32,526 nt of DNA from a virus, in IMG/VR virus record IMGVR_UViG_3300037875_000130, positions 1 through 32,526 of that record; one strand, 5' to 3'. Positions 1 to 7,278 of the stretch are shown here, one piece after another (positions within the stretch are counted from its first letter, which is position 1; each line of letters opens with the position of its first letter). The notes below the pieces were generated by a model, which saw nothing but the letters and a program-made list of their open reading frames with translations, was not told the DNA's origin and made no database searches. A program made the position numbers and the translations under genes.

Positions 1-457
1 TGTTATTGTTTATTATTACAATACTATAAGTCTTAATACTCTTTTCTATCTCTTGTTTATATTTAATAAATGTTATTATAGGTCTTCGATCTTGAGAAAT
101 TAAAAGAATACTTGGTTTTTCTGCAAGTTCTCCATCTCTCTCCATCTGGGTAACCCACTCCCAGAGTTTACTCTTCGGGTTAAGTATTGAATGAATGCCT
201 TCGTTATTGTACCCAGACTTACATTCAAAAATGTACTTAAAGTTTTGTGGTGTTATAAGATCTCCCCAGATCTGTAGGTACTTGGGTAATGTATGTGTTG
301 TAGCAAAGGCACCAGACCCTGGAGTTCTAGCAAACTCCTTTGTATTGAACCGTTCATTGAGGATACCAGCTACCTTTCGCTCAAAGGCACTACCCTTAGC
401 TTTGCTGTTTTTCCTTTTCTTCTTTTTTAGTGGTGTTAAATCGAAATTGTCCTTCAA
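1..457 (-). CDS. PD-(D/E)XK nuclease, Holliday junction resolvase-like (partial)
   Basis: Reading the minus strand from a TTG at 457 gives 152 codons with no stop before the window edge, so the C-terminus is missing. The N-terminus is lysine-rich, followed by GSAFERKV, RTPGSGAF, then GDL and ECK. That order (E, then D, then ExK) is the PD-(D/E)XK core seen in Hjc/RecU-type resolvases and related phage nucleases. The start is chosen because AGGAG lies 8 bases upstream and TATAAT lies just beyond it. It would act on branched DNA in phage recombination, which fits the gp46/gp47, UvsX and SSB genes nearby. The family is clear from motifs; resolvase rather than another endonuclease is inference. 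Confidence 0.65.
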   Translation of the reverse strand, partial: MKDNFDLTPLKKKKRKNSKAKGSAFERKVAGILNERFNTKEFARTPGSGAFATTHTLPKYLQIWGDLITPQNFKYIFECKSGYNNEGIHSILNPKSKLWEWVTQMERDGELAEKPSILLISQDRRPIITFIKYKQEIEKSIKTYSIVIINNN

Positions 458-475
458 AATATTTTCTCCTGCACT

Positions 476-481
476 ATTATA
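476..481 (-). promoter_or_regulatory. -10 element for the minus-strand nuclease gene
   Basis: The minus strand reads TATAAT here, followed after about 7 bases by AGGAG and the TTG start, so the predicted leader is very short. No good -35 is visible at 16-18 bases. On the plus strand the same bases give TATTAT (475-480) five bases before ATG 486, so the site may work in both directions. Confidence 0.45.
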
Positions 482-563
482 GTACATGGAACAAGACTCA
501 CCGCTTGCAGCAGCAAGTCTTACTATTACTAAAACACGAATCCTTGAGAGGAGTAACGGAAGA

Positions 564-845
564 ATGAAAATCACATTTAATTTGAGCAAACCTGAAGCAG
601 AAGCATTTAAGAACTTCTACACGATCATTAACCAGCCTAATGTAGATGAAACCGAGTTTGCCAAGACGGCATTCCTAATGGGTCTACAGACCATGGAAAG
701 GGCAATCATTGCTCGCATGACCGAAGAGGCTGAGAATGAAGCAGCTAAGGCTAAGGAAGAAGGATCTGAGCCTGAGATCGTAGAAGTCGTTGAAACCCCT
801 GAAGCTGAGGAGGTATCCGATGAACCTGTTGAGAGTAAAGACTGA
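564..845 (+). CDS. small protein with acidic C-terminal tail, unknown function
   Basis: This is 93 residues from the ATG at 564, which has GAGAGGAG about 10 bases upstream. An in-frame ATG at 486 would add 26 residues of unconvincing sequence. The N-terminal half (ITFNLSKPEAEAFKNF, then FAKTAFLMGLQTM) suggests a strand plus two helices, loosely like a ribbon-helix-helix DNA-binding fold. The C-terminal 40 residues are strongly acidic (Glu, Asp) with Ala, Val and Pro. Its stop overlaps the next gene by 26 bases, so the two are probably co-translated. I do not recognise a family; a DNA-binding or DNA-mimic role is only a guess. Confidence 0.65.
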   Translation: MKITFNLSKPEAEAFKNFYTIINQPNVDETEFAKTAFLMGLQTMERAIIARMTEEAENEAAKAKEEGSEPEIVEVVETPEAEEVSDEPVESKD

Positions 846-1146
846 GAACGAGTTTAATAAGGTATTCAAACTTAGTAGGGCAAACAATGAGTTTGTTTAC
901 TTCCTGTTTGTATCTCCTTGGGATAAGACTAGTGACCTGATAAGAAAGGAACTTGCCTCCTTGGATACTGACATTACCATTTACGAAGTGGACTACTTCA
1001 ACCTGCCTCATACTTATTGTGCCTTCAAGGCATATACGCCTTCTCTGGTGAAGATCAAAGGTCCTAGGACTAAAGTATTGTCTAACCTGATTTCTATTAG
1101 GTTTGAGTTGGGCCTCGATACCCTCGTAACTCCTCGTAATTCTTAA
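820..1146 (+). CDS. thioredoxin-fold protein lacking the CxxC active site
   Basis: From ATG 820 (GAGGAGG six bases upstream) this is 108 residues. It has the thioredoxin pattern: a strand (FVYFLFVSPW), a helix with DKTSDLIRKEL, a strand (ITIYEVDYF), a helix, and the cis-proline segment YTPSLVKIKG. The WCGPC redox motif is replaced by PWDKTS, with no cysteines, so it should not be an oxidoreductase. The best-known phage use of thioredoxin is as the host-derived processivity factor of T7 family A polymerase. This gene lies 330 bases from a family A polymerase, but a link is speculative. Its 3' end overlaps the converging sigma gene by 50 bases. Confidence 0.6.
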   Translation: MNLLRVKTENEFNKVFKLSRANNEFVYFLFVSPWDKTSDLIRKELASLDTDITIYEVDYFNLPHTYCAFKAYTPSLVKIKGPRTKVLSNLISIRFELGLDTLVTPRNS

Positions 1147-1447
1147 TCTTTTCTAGATATTTCTTATTCTTTGTATAGATAAGTTTTAAATTGTTAAGAA
1201 TGACGGTTGTAAAGTAGTTAAATGCACTACCATGCTTCGGATTGAAGTTTTGTAATGTTTTCAATATAAGCAAGAAACACTCTTGTTTAGCGTCATCAGC
1301 CTCTACTGAGAAGTTAAATGCCGTCATTACGTTAGATATAAGCAAATCGAACAAAGAAAATAGCTCTTCTTCGTAAACCCTGGGCTTATCGAGGTATAAT
1401 ATGATAAGCTCTTCAAAGCGTTTGTTGTCTATGTAATTCTTACTCAT
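1097..1447 (-). CDS. sigma factor with region 2 only, T4 gp55-like late sigma
   Basis: This 116-residue protein carries a sigma70 region-2 signature at residues 51-95: DDAKQECFLLILKTL, then NFNPKHGSAFNYFTTVILNNL. It corresponds to the E.....G...L..A...FDP..G..F..Y....I pattern of region 2.1-2.4, and the FNYFT wording resembles T4 gp55 and its relatives. There is no region 4, which also matches gp55; in T4 that late sigma relies on gp33 and the sliding clamp. It is transcribed against its neighbours from a TATAAT 10 bases upstream of the ATG. It would direct host RNA polymerase to late promoters; see the CTATATA motif at 9262, 24318, 26982 and 28235. Confidence 0.72.
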   Translation of the reverse strand: MSKNYIDNKRFEELIILYLDKPRVYEEELFSLFDLLISNVMTAFNFSVEADDAKQECFLLILKTLQNFNPKHGSAFNYFTTVILNNLKLIYTKNKKYLEKIKNYEELRGYRGPTQT

Positions 1448-1457
1448 CTTAAAAAAT

Positions 1458-1463
1458 ATTATA
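1458..1463 (-). promoter_or_regulatory. -10 element for the sigma gene
   Basis: The minus strand reads TATAAT followed by a 10-base A/T-rich spacer and the ATG of the sigma gene. The 28-base divergent gap between the sigma and polymerase genes contains little else. No clear Shine-Dalgarno site precedes either start. Confidence 0.45.
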
Positions 1464-1475
1464 GTCTAAATCTAA

Positions 1476-2495
1476 ATGGATATTTCCAAATTATATGACG
1501 AGCATCCTGTACATGAGTATTGTACAGGATGTTCTCAACTAAAGAAGTCTAAACCTGCTCACGCAATTACTGATTATGTCTCCTTGGAAGAGGCAGATGT
1601 CCTGTTCCTCTCAGACTCCTTCACTTACATTAATGGAAGGTCAGACCCCTTCTCTTCTGATAGCCTAGACCTACTTACTGAAATTCTAGTAAAGTCTAAT
1701 TTACCTGGGGACTGCTCTATCTCTTTTAGTGCAGCAGTTAAGTGTCCCAAGGTAAGGGAATCAGATATGAAGACCGCAGATATGCAAGCCTGTAGGTCAC
1801 ACCTGTATGATACTATAGAGAAGGTAAAGCCTAAACTAGTGTTTACCTGTGGCAACTTAGCCATGAAGATGCTTACTAAGAAGTCTGGTATCACTACCAA
1901 AAGGGGATCTTCATTTGAGGTAGAGCTAGAGAGTGGATTCAAGACTATGGTGGTTCCTATTTATCATCCTTACGCAGTCCAGATAGAGCCTAAGATGAAG
2001 TTTATCTTTGAGCAAGATATTCTAAACGGTATTGATAAGGTTATATTAGGTAAAAAAGCAGAAGAGATTCCTTACACCTCTATCGTAACGATGAAGGATT
2101 TAAGGTCCGTAGAGTGGATGTGTGATACTTTAGAAGACCTTGCTGTAGATACGGAGACTACTGGGCTGAACTTCCTACAAGATACTATGAACACCATTGC
2201 TTTCTCAACTAGGGACGGGAATTATGCGTTACCCCTAATGCACAAGGATACTCCTTGGGATGAAGAAGAGTTAGTTGAAGTCCTTAGCTTCGTCAAGAAG
2301 GTCATGGAGAACCCTAACAACAAAAAGATCCTGCACAACGCGAAGTTCGACTTGAAATTCCTACATTCAGTTGATATTCATCCAGTCAACATCTATGATA
2401 CTAAGCTGATGGCTCACTTGTGGAATGAGGATATTCCTAAAAGTCTGAAGGAGCTAGTGAAACTATTTTTCCCTGAAGGTATTGATCAACTGTAA
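1476..2495 (+). CDS. DNA polymerase family A, N-terminal part: UDG-like plus 3'-5' exonuclease domains
   Basis: These 339 residues hold two domains. Residues about 15-185 resemble a family 4 uracil-DNA glycosylase: an early CxxC, AAVKCPKVRESD, ACRSHL, KPKLVFTCGNLA, TKRGSSF, and YHPYAV near the end. Residues about 205-339 are a DnaQ-like proofreading exonuclease with DTETTGL (Exo I) and HNAKFDLKFL (Exo II). Phage SPO1 polymerase is the known precedent for a UDG-like domain fused to a family A polymerase. The Exo III aspartate is in the next frame (start 2495), so this product alone would lack one metal ligand. The stop shares a base with the next start (TAATG). Either the gene is split or a frameshift lies between 2483 and 2495. 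Confidence 0.85.
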   Translation: MDISKLYDEHPVHEYCTGCSQLKKSKPAHAITDYVSLEEADVLFLSDSFTYINGRSDPFSSDSLDLLTEILVKSNLPGDCSISFSAAVKCPKVRESDMKTADMQACRSHLYDTIEKVKPKLVFTCGNLAMKMLTKKSGITTKRGSSFEVELESGFKTMVVPIYHPYAVQIEPKMKFIFEQDILNGIDKVILGKKAEEIPYTSIVTMKDLRSVEWMCDTLEDLAVDTETTGLNFLQDTMNTIAFSTRDGNYALPLMHKDTPWDEEELVEVLSFVKKVMENPNNKKILHNAKFDLKFLHSVDIHPVNIYDTKLMAHLWNEDIPKSLKELVKLFFPEGIDQL

Positions 2496-3007
2496 TGTTA
2501 ACTGTAACTAATAAAAACTTCGATTGGAGGAACATTCCTTTAGGTGACTGTCTTCATGGGAATGCCATGGATACATACTTTACGATGAAGATCTATGATT
2601 TGCTAAAAGAGAAATTGGAGGATGAAGGTTGCTGGAATGTGATGGAGAAACTACTATCACCTGTGATTCCTATCTTCTCAAAGATGGAGTTCGATGGACT
2701 TGATGTTGACCCTTCAATGTTGAAGACTGTTGGTAGGTCATTGGATCACAAATCAATGCTCCTAGAGGATGACCTATTACTAAACAGTAAGACCTTCAAA
2801 GACGCTAACTTAGCTAGTACCCAGGACTTGAAAAAGGTTATGTATACTGATGAAGATGGGTTGAACTTATACCCTCCTTTGAGAACCCCTAAAGGTGAGC
2901 CCTCTACGAGCAAACCTTCAATTGATATTTTACTTGATTTTATTAACGAAGAGCTAGAAACCCGTGAGAAAAAACAAAGAACAGCAAGAAAAGGAAATCG
3001 CTCTTAG
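2495..3007 (+). CDS. DNA polymerase family A, middle part (Exo III and thumb region)
   Basis: These 170 residues continue the polymerase in the -1 frame. FDWRNIPL and GNAMDTYFTMKIYDLL match the Exo III region of family A enzymes. EKLLSPVIPIFSKMEFDGLDVD is the conserved segment that leads into the polymerase domain, and the rest corresponds to the thumb. It begins at an ATG sharing a base with the previous stop and ends in an A-rich stretch where the next frame (+1) takes over. It has no catalytic site of its own, so it makes sense only fused to its neighbours, by frameshifting or after correcting an indel, or as an odd linker subunit. Confidence 0.7.
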   Translation: MLTVTNKNFDWRNIPLGDCLHGNAMDTYFTMKIYDLLKEKLEDEGCWNVMEKLLSPVIPIFSKMEFDGLDVDPSMLKTVGRSLDHKSMLLEDDLLLNSKTFKDANLASTQDLKKVMYTDEDGLNLYPPLRTPKGEPSTSKPSIDILLDFINEELETREKKQRTARKGNRS

Positions 3008-4076
3008 TGTAATTGGCGGTAAATCTACTGAAGATTTACTGGAGATTAAGGAGTGGATGGACAATTTTCTGAAGTGGAGGAGTTACTCTAAGCTACATAA
3101 AACTTATGTAACAGGTCTTCATAATGCTATTGATTACAATGGTGCTGATAAGGTGTACTGTGATTACCGATTAGATGGTACTGTCACAGGTAGGCTCTCA
3201 TGTGGCATGTATAGCGCGGAGAAGCCAATGGGCGTATCCTTCCACACTCTACCTAGAGATACTGATAATAACATTAGGAACCTATTCATAGCTCCTGACA
3301 ACAAAGCATTCATCACTATTGATTATGCAGGTATGGAGCTAAGGGTACTTGCTCATGTAGCTAATGATGAGAGGATGCTTGAAGCCTTCAGGGAAGGAGC
3401 AGACTTGCATACTTATTCCGCAAGCCTACTATTTAATAAGGCTCAGGATAAGATTAAAAAGGAGGAACGCCAGATTGCAAAAGCAGCCTCATTCCTTATC
3501 GTTTACGGTGGTACGGCATTTACACTTGCTAACAATAACCGTATCCCTCTGAAGAGAGCAGAGAAGATTATCAACACTTACATGGATGTCTTCCCAGGCA
3601 TTAGTGAGTACATCGAAAGTACTTATGCTACCATTAGAGAGAATGGTTATGTAACTTCCATCTTTGGTAGAAAGCGTAGGCTCCCTAATGTCAGGTCTAA
3701 TGATACAAAGGTTGTGGGTAGATCTTTAAGGCAAGGACTGAACTTTACAATCCAGTCAGCAGCATCAGATATTATCCTATGCTCTATCAAAGGATTGTCT
3801 GATAGACTTAAACCTTTTGGAGCAGATATAGTATCAACGGTACATGACTCCCTTGAACTTATTTGTCCCAAGGAAACTCTAAAAGAATGCCTTGAGGTAT
3901 GCTATGATGAGATGGTGAACACTCCTACCCTAGGGGAAGAGTTTGGTATTAACTTCAAAGTTCCTTTAAAGATTGATGCAGAGGTAGGGTATTCTTTCGG
4001 TGATGGTAATCCTGTTGATTATCAAGAAGGTGTTGTTAAAAATATGGACAGTTTGTTAGGTTACTTTAATGATTGA
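2964..4076 (+). CDS. DNA polymerase family A, C-terminal polymerase domain
   Basis: These 370 residues carry the palm and fingers: TGRLSCG, motif A (IDYAGMELR, about 119-127), the O-helix RQIAKAASFLIVYGG (about 168-182) and motif C (TVHDS, about 293). The R-K-F-Y spacing places Phe at the position equivalent to E. coli Pol I 762, the ordinary state for dNTP selection. The listed start is a GTG at 2964 overlapping the middle part by 44 bases. A six-A run at the overlap (near 2969-2974) would join the two frames if one A were removed. The gene ends with an 8-base overlap into thyX. Confidence 0.85.
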   Translation: MRKNKEQQEKEIALSVIGGKSTEDLLEIKEWMDNFLKWRSYSKLHKTYVTGLHNAIDYNGADKVYCDYRLDGTVTGRLSCGMYSAEKPMGVSFHTLPRDTDNNIRNLFIAPDNKAFITIDYAGMELRVLAHVANDERMLEAFREGADLHTYSASLLFNKAQDKIKKEERQIAKAASFLIVYGGTAFTLANNNRIPLKRAEKIINTYMDVFPGISEYIESTYATIRENGYVTSIFGRKRRLPNVRSNDTKVVGRSLRQGLNFTIQSAASDIILCSIKGLSDRLKPFGADIVSTVHDSLELICPKETLKECLEVCYDEMVNTPTLGEEFGINFKVPLKIDAEVGYSFGDGNPVDYQEGVVKNMDSLLGYFND

Positions 4077-4740
4077 AAAAAATTATACAGTTGATTGCTT
4101 AGATCATGGATTTGTAAGGCTTCTGGATTACATGGGGTCAGACCTAACTGTTGTTAATTCTGCAAGAGTTTCATTTAAGAAACAAAGTACAGAGTTGAAC
4201 GAGAAGGATGCAGGGCTTATTAATTACCTAGCAAAGCATGAGCATTGGACTCCCTTCGCTCACCCTCAAGTATCTCTCCATGTAAAGGCTCCTATCTTCG
4301 TTAGATCCCAGTTGTTCAAGAGCAAGGTGGGTCTAGTTGAGAATGAGATATCTCGTAGGTATGTAGATTATAAGCCTGATTTCTTTACTCCTTACTATTG
4401 GAGGAGCCGACCTGAGGGAAGTATAAAGCAAGGGTCAGGTGTTAAAGAGATTGATGATGTAGAAGGTGTAAAGGATTTCTATAAGCAAGCAGTTGATTTA
4501 GCCCAAGAAGCTTATGAAGTATCTATCATTAAAGGTTTAGCTCCTGAGCTTGCCAGAGGGTTACTTCCTCAATGTATGTATACTGAATGGCATTGGACAG
4601 GATCTTTATCAGCGTTTGCTAGGGTAGTAAACCAACGGTCTGCCTCAACTGCTCAGGAAGAGACACAACACTTCGCATTTGCTATTGATGATATTATGTC
4701 CGAGTTGTTTCCTGTATCTTGGAGGGCTCTTATCAAATGA
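4069..4740 (+). CDS. thyX: flavin-dependent thymidylate synthase ThyX
   Basis: This 223-residue protein converts dUMP to dTMP with FAD, NADPH and methylene-tetrahydrofolate. Family hallmarks are NSARVSF (30-36), the HWTPFAHP segment, FVRSQLF, ENEISRRY (91-98), and a C-terminal segment with Q and R residues in VVNQRSASTAQEE. The usual RHR of the ThyX motif is KSK here (84-86), a marked change at a position involved in flavin and substrate contacts. Together with the dCMP deaminase at 30285 it gives a dCMP to dUMP to dTMP route, and NrdJ supplies the deoxynucleotides. It overlaps polymerase upstream and gp47 downstream (ATGA). Confidence 0.93.
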   Translation: MIEKNYTVDCLDHGFVRLLDYMGSDLTVVNSARVSFKKQSTELNEKDAGLINYLAKHEHWTPFAHPQVSLHVKAPIFVRSQLFKSKVGLVENEISRRYVDYKPDFFTPYYWRSRPEGSIKQGSGVKEIDDVEGVKDFYKQAVDLAQEAYEVSIIKGLAPELARGLLPQCMYTEWHWTGSLSAFARVVNQRSASTAQEETQHFAFAIDDIMSELFPVSWRALIK

Positions 4741-5711
4741 AAACTTTAGTAATAGGTGACACTCATTTTCATAATAGTAATAGAGAGCTAAGGCATGAAC
4801 AGCTTAAAACTATTAGAGATCTTTATAAACTTGATGTTGATAATGTAATTTTCCTTGGGGATGTCTTTGATAAGCGTAATCCTTCGCCTGAATGTGTTTT
4901 GGACGTAAAGAGGTTTTTTGATAGCGTATATAAGCGCACTTATATTCTTAGAGGTAATCACGATTCAGCCACTAAATCAGATGACGGTATAACTATATTA
5001 TCTGTACTAAATACAAGTAGGGTTTCTATAATAAAAGAGACTACCCATATAAGCGCACCTTCCTTAGGTCACGATGCTTGGATGATACCTCATTATGAGA
5101 ATGAAGAAAAAATTAAATCAGATTTGGAGGATGCTCCTAAAGATGCTATGGTATACGGTCACTTCGGTTTTGATGGTTCCCTCAATAATGCTGGTGATGC
5201 TGATTTTTCTCTCAATGCAGATTCTTTTACTAATAGGACTATTCTGGGGCACATTCACACACATTCTACAAGAGGAAATATCACGATCCTCGGAACACCG
5301 TACTCGACTTGCTTTCAAGATATGGGACAAAAGTATTATGGGGTTGTTTCGGAAGGACTTCTGGAAATCAAACCATTAGATAAAGGTCCGATCCACCTAG
5401 TACTTACCACTAGAAACCTAGGGGATCTTACTAAGTATAAGGATAGGCATATTGTAGCTAGGATCTTGCTTGATAGAGATGATGTTGGTTTCTCTTTATA
5501 TGATTTAAAGAAGACTTACCCTTGGGTGAAGGAGTGGGACATTAAGTTCAAACCCACTTACGATGAGGATATGCTAAGTGAGTATAGGTCCAGCGTAGAA
5601 CTGTTTCAGATCAATGACCAGATAATTGATGATTACATAGAACAAGCTCAGACCAATTGGAGCAAGAAAGAACTAATGGCAGTATTAGCGGAGATTAAAG
5701 ATGAAGATTAA
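4737..5711 (+). CDS. SbcD/Mre11-type nuclease subunit, T4 gp47-like
   Basis: This 324-residue calcineurin-like phosphoesterase has the full metal-binding series: GDTHFH, GDVFDKR, GNHD, GHFG and GHIHTH. Length and order match T4 gp47, which with gp46 forms the Mre11-Rad50-type complex that resects DNA ends for recombination-dependent replication. The start at 4737 (overlapping the thyX stop as ATGA, with GGAGG about 11 bases upstream) is preferred over an in-frame codon at 4719 because the first strand begins MKTLVIGD. Its partner gp46 follows with an 11-base overlap. Confidence 0.93.
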   Translation: MKTLVIGDTHFHNSNRELRHEQLKTIRDLYKLDVDNVIFLGDVFDKRNPSPECVLDVKRFFDSVYKRTYILRGNHDSATKSDDGITILSVLNTSRVSIIKETTHISAPSLGHDAWMIPHYENEEKIKSDLEDAPKDAMVYGHFGFDGSLNNAGDADFSLNADSFTNRTILGHIHTHSTRGNITILGTPYSTCFQDMGQKYYGVVSEGLLEIKPLDKGPIHLVLTTRNLGDLTKYKDRHIVARILLDRDDVGFSLYDLKKTYPWVKEWDIKFKPTYDEDMLSEYRSSVELFQINDQIIDDYIEQAQTNWSKKELMAVLAEIKDED

Positions 5712-7278
5712 TAAAGTAGAATTTCATAATTTTTATTCATATAAGTATGGTAAAGTTGAGTTTTCTAAGTATAATGGTGTAGTGACAATTGAGGGTCTAA
5801 ATAAAGACTCAGGAGGAGGAAGTAATGGTTCGGGTAAGTCTGTATGTTTGGAATCTATTGTATACGGTATCTTTGGTAAAAGCATTCGTAAGAGTACAGA
5901 GGATGCTATGGTCAATCATACCGTAGGTAGTAAGTGTAAAGTAATTGTAGAAGTGAATGATAATGTCAGGATTGAGAGGACTAGGAAGCCCACATCCCTA
6001 AAGTTATTTATAGATGGGGAGGATTGCTCCGAGGCTCACTCCTCTTCCACACAGAGGCGCATAGAGGACCTCCTAGGGACTGATATAAAGACCTTCATGG
6101 CTGCATCCGTATTCGGACAACACGCTAACACGGACTTCCTAGACGCTACTCCTGACGATAAGAGGAAGATCCTCAACAAGTTCCTAAACCTTGATTATAT
6201 CTTTGATATGAAGAATAGGATTAAGGTTAATAGAAGCAAACTTAAGAGGGGGATCAGGGACATAGAAGTATTATCTGATAGGTTGGAGGAGGACGCAGAA
6301 TCCTATAAGTTGAAATCTGTTTCTAGCTCACTAACTTTGGAAGAGATGGCCTTGCTAAACACTACTTCTTTAGAAAGTATTATTTCTGCTGAAAATCTAA
6401 TAAGAACTAGCCAAGCCAACTTGATTATTCTGAAGGACAAGCTACTATCCTTTGATAGTACTAAGATTGACAAGTGTAAGTCTGTAGTAAAGAAGGGTGT
6501 AGGTGCAAAGAACACTTATAAGTGTACGGAGTGTGGATCCAGCATGGGGGATGTTATTGACCAAGAGTTTCACGACTACTGCGCTACCTACATAGACAAG
6601 TTCAAGAAAGAAAAAGAAGAAATCCAACAACTGATAGAGGATAATAAAAACCTACAGGTAGAGCCTAAGATAAGCTCAGTTGAGTATGCAAGGTTATCTA
6701 ATTGTAAAGACAGGGATACCTATAAAGTCTTACTAGAAAAGGTCACTCAGGAATTGAGTGGTTTACATGAGACTAGGCTTTCCTTAGAAAGCAGGCATGA
6801 TATTATGGGCTTCTGGGACAAGGCTTTCTCAGAAAAGGGGTTGGTGAAATTTGTAATACGAACTATCAAGGACTACCTAAATACCCAATGTAGTTTTTAT
6901 CTAGGATATCTAACGAATGGTAACATTAGTGTAGAATTTGATGAAGAATTAAAGGAAAAAATTGAAGTAGGTGGAAGCCTCAGACACTACATATCCTTAT
7001 CTGGTGGAGAGAAACGGAAACTAAATCTTGCTGTGATGTTAGGACTTCAAAGTTTACTTACTATGTCCAACGGTCACAAGAGCAATTTACTGTTTTTTGA
7101 CGAAGTAGCAGAAAATCTTGATGAGAATGGAGTTATCGGACTCTATAATCTACTATGTGAACTGAAGAAGGATAAGACCATCTTCATTATTACACATAAT
7201 CAAGTCCTGAAGAGCCTTTTAGATTCCTCTAAAACCCTGATGGTAGTTAAAGAGGAAGGAGAATCAAAAATAATATGA
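5701..7278 (+). CDS. SbcC/Rad50-type ATPase subunit, T4 gp46-like
   Basis: This 525-residue SMC-family ATPase has Walker A GSNGSGKS (40-47), a CTEC zinc-hook motif near 275-278 in the middle of a short coiled coil, the ABC signature LSGGEKRKLN, Walker B LLFFDE (about 463) and the H-loop THN. It is about half the length of bacterial SbcC and close to T4 gp46, so the coiled-coil arms are short. It holds DNA ends and powers the gp47 nuclease. GGAG 7 bases upstream supports the start at 5701. The end overlaps nrdJ as ATGA. Confidence 0.93.
   Translation: MKINKVEFHNFYSYKYGKVEFSKYNGVVTIEGLNKDSGGGSNGSGKSVCLESIVYGIFGKSIRKSTEDAMVNHTVGSKCKVIVEVNDNVRIERTRKPTSLKLFIDGEDCSEAHSSSTQRRIEDLLGTDIKTFMAASVFGQHANTDFLDATPDDKRKILNKFLNLDYIFDMKNRIKVNRSKLKRGIRDIEVLSDRLEEDAESYKLKSVSSSLTLEEMALLNTTSLESIISAENLIRTSQANLIILKDKLLSFDSTKIDKCKSVVKKGVGAKNTYKCTECGSSMGDVIDQEFHDYCATYIDKFKKEKEEIQQLIEDNKNLQVEPKISSVEYARLSNCKDRDTYKVLLEKVTQELSGLHETRLSLESRHDIMGFWDKAFSEKGLVKFVIRTIKDYLNTQCSFYLGYLTNGNISVEFDEELKEKIEVGGSLRHYISLSGGEKRKLNLAVMLGLQSLLTMSNGHKSNLLFFDEVAENLDENGVIGLYNLLCELKKDKTIFIITHNQVLKSLLDSSKTLMVVKEEGESKII

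Noticed and set aside
195-482. Plus-strand ORF of 95 codons
   Set aside because: Its product is Leu/Phe-rich nonsense (a poly-Phe run arises from lysine codons on the other strand), while the minus strand encodes a coherent PD-(D/E)XK nuclease.
486-563. Upstream in-frame start at 486 for the acidic protein
   Set aside because: A strong Shine-Dalgarno site sits before 564 and the extra 26 residues lack coding character. The TATTAT-N5-ATG at 475-488 keeps it as a minor possibility.
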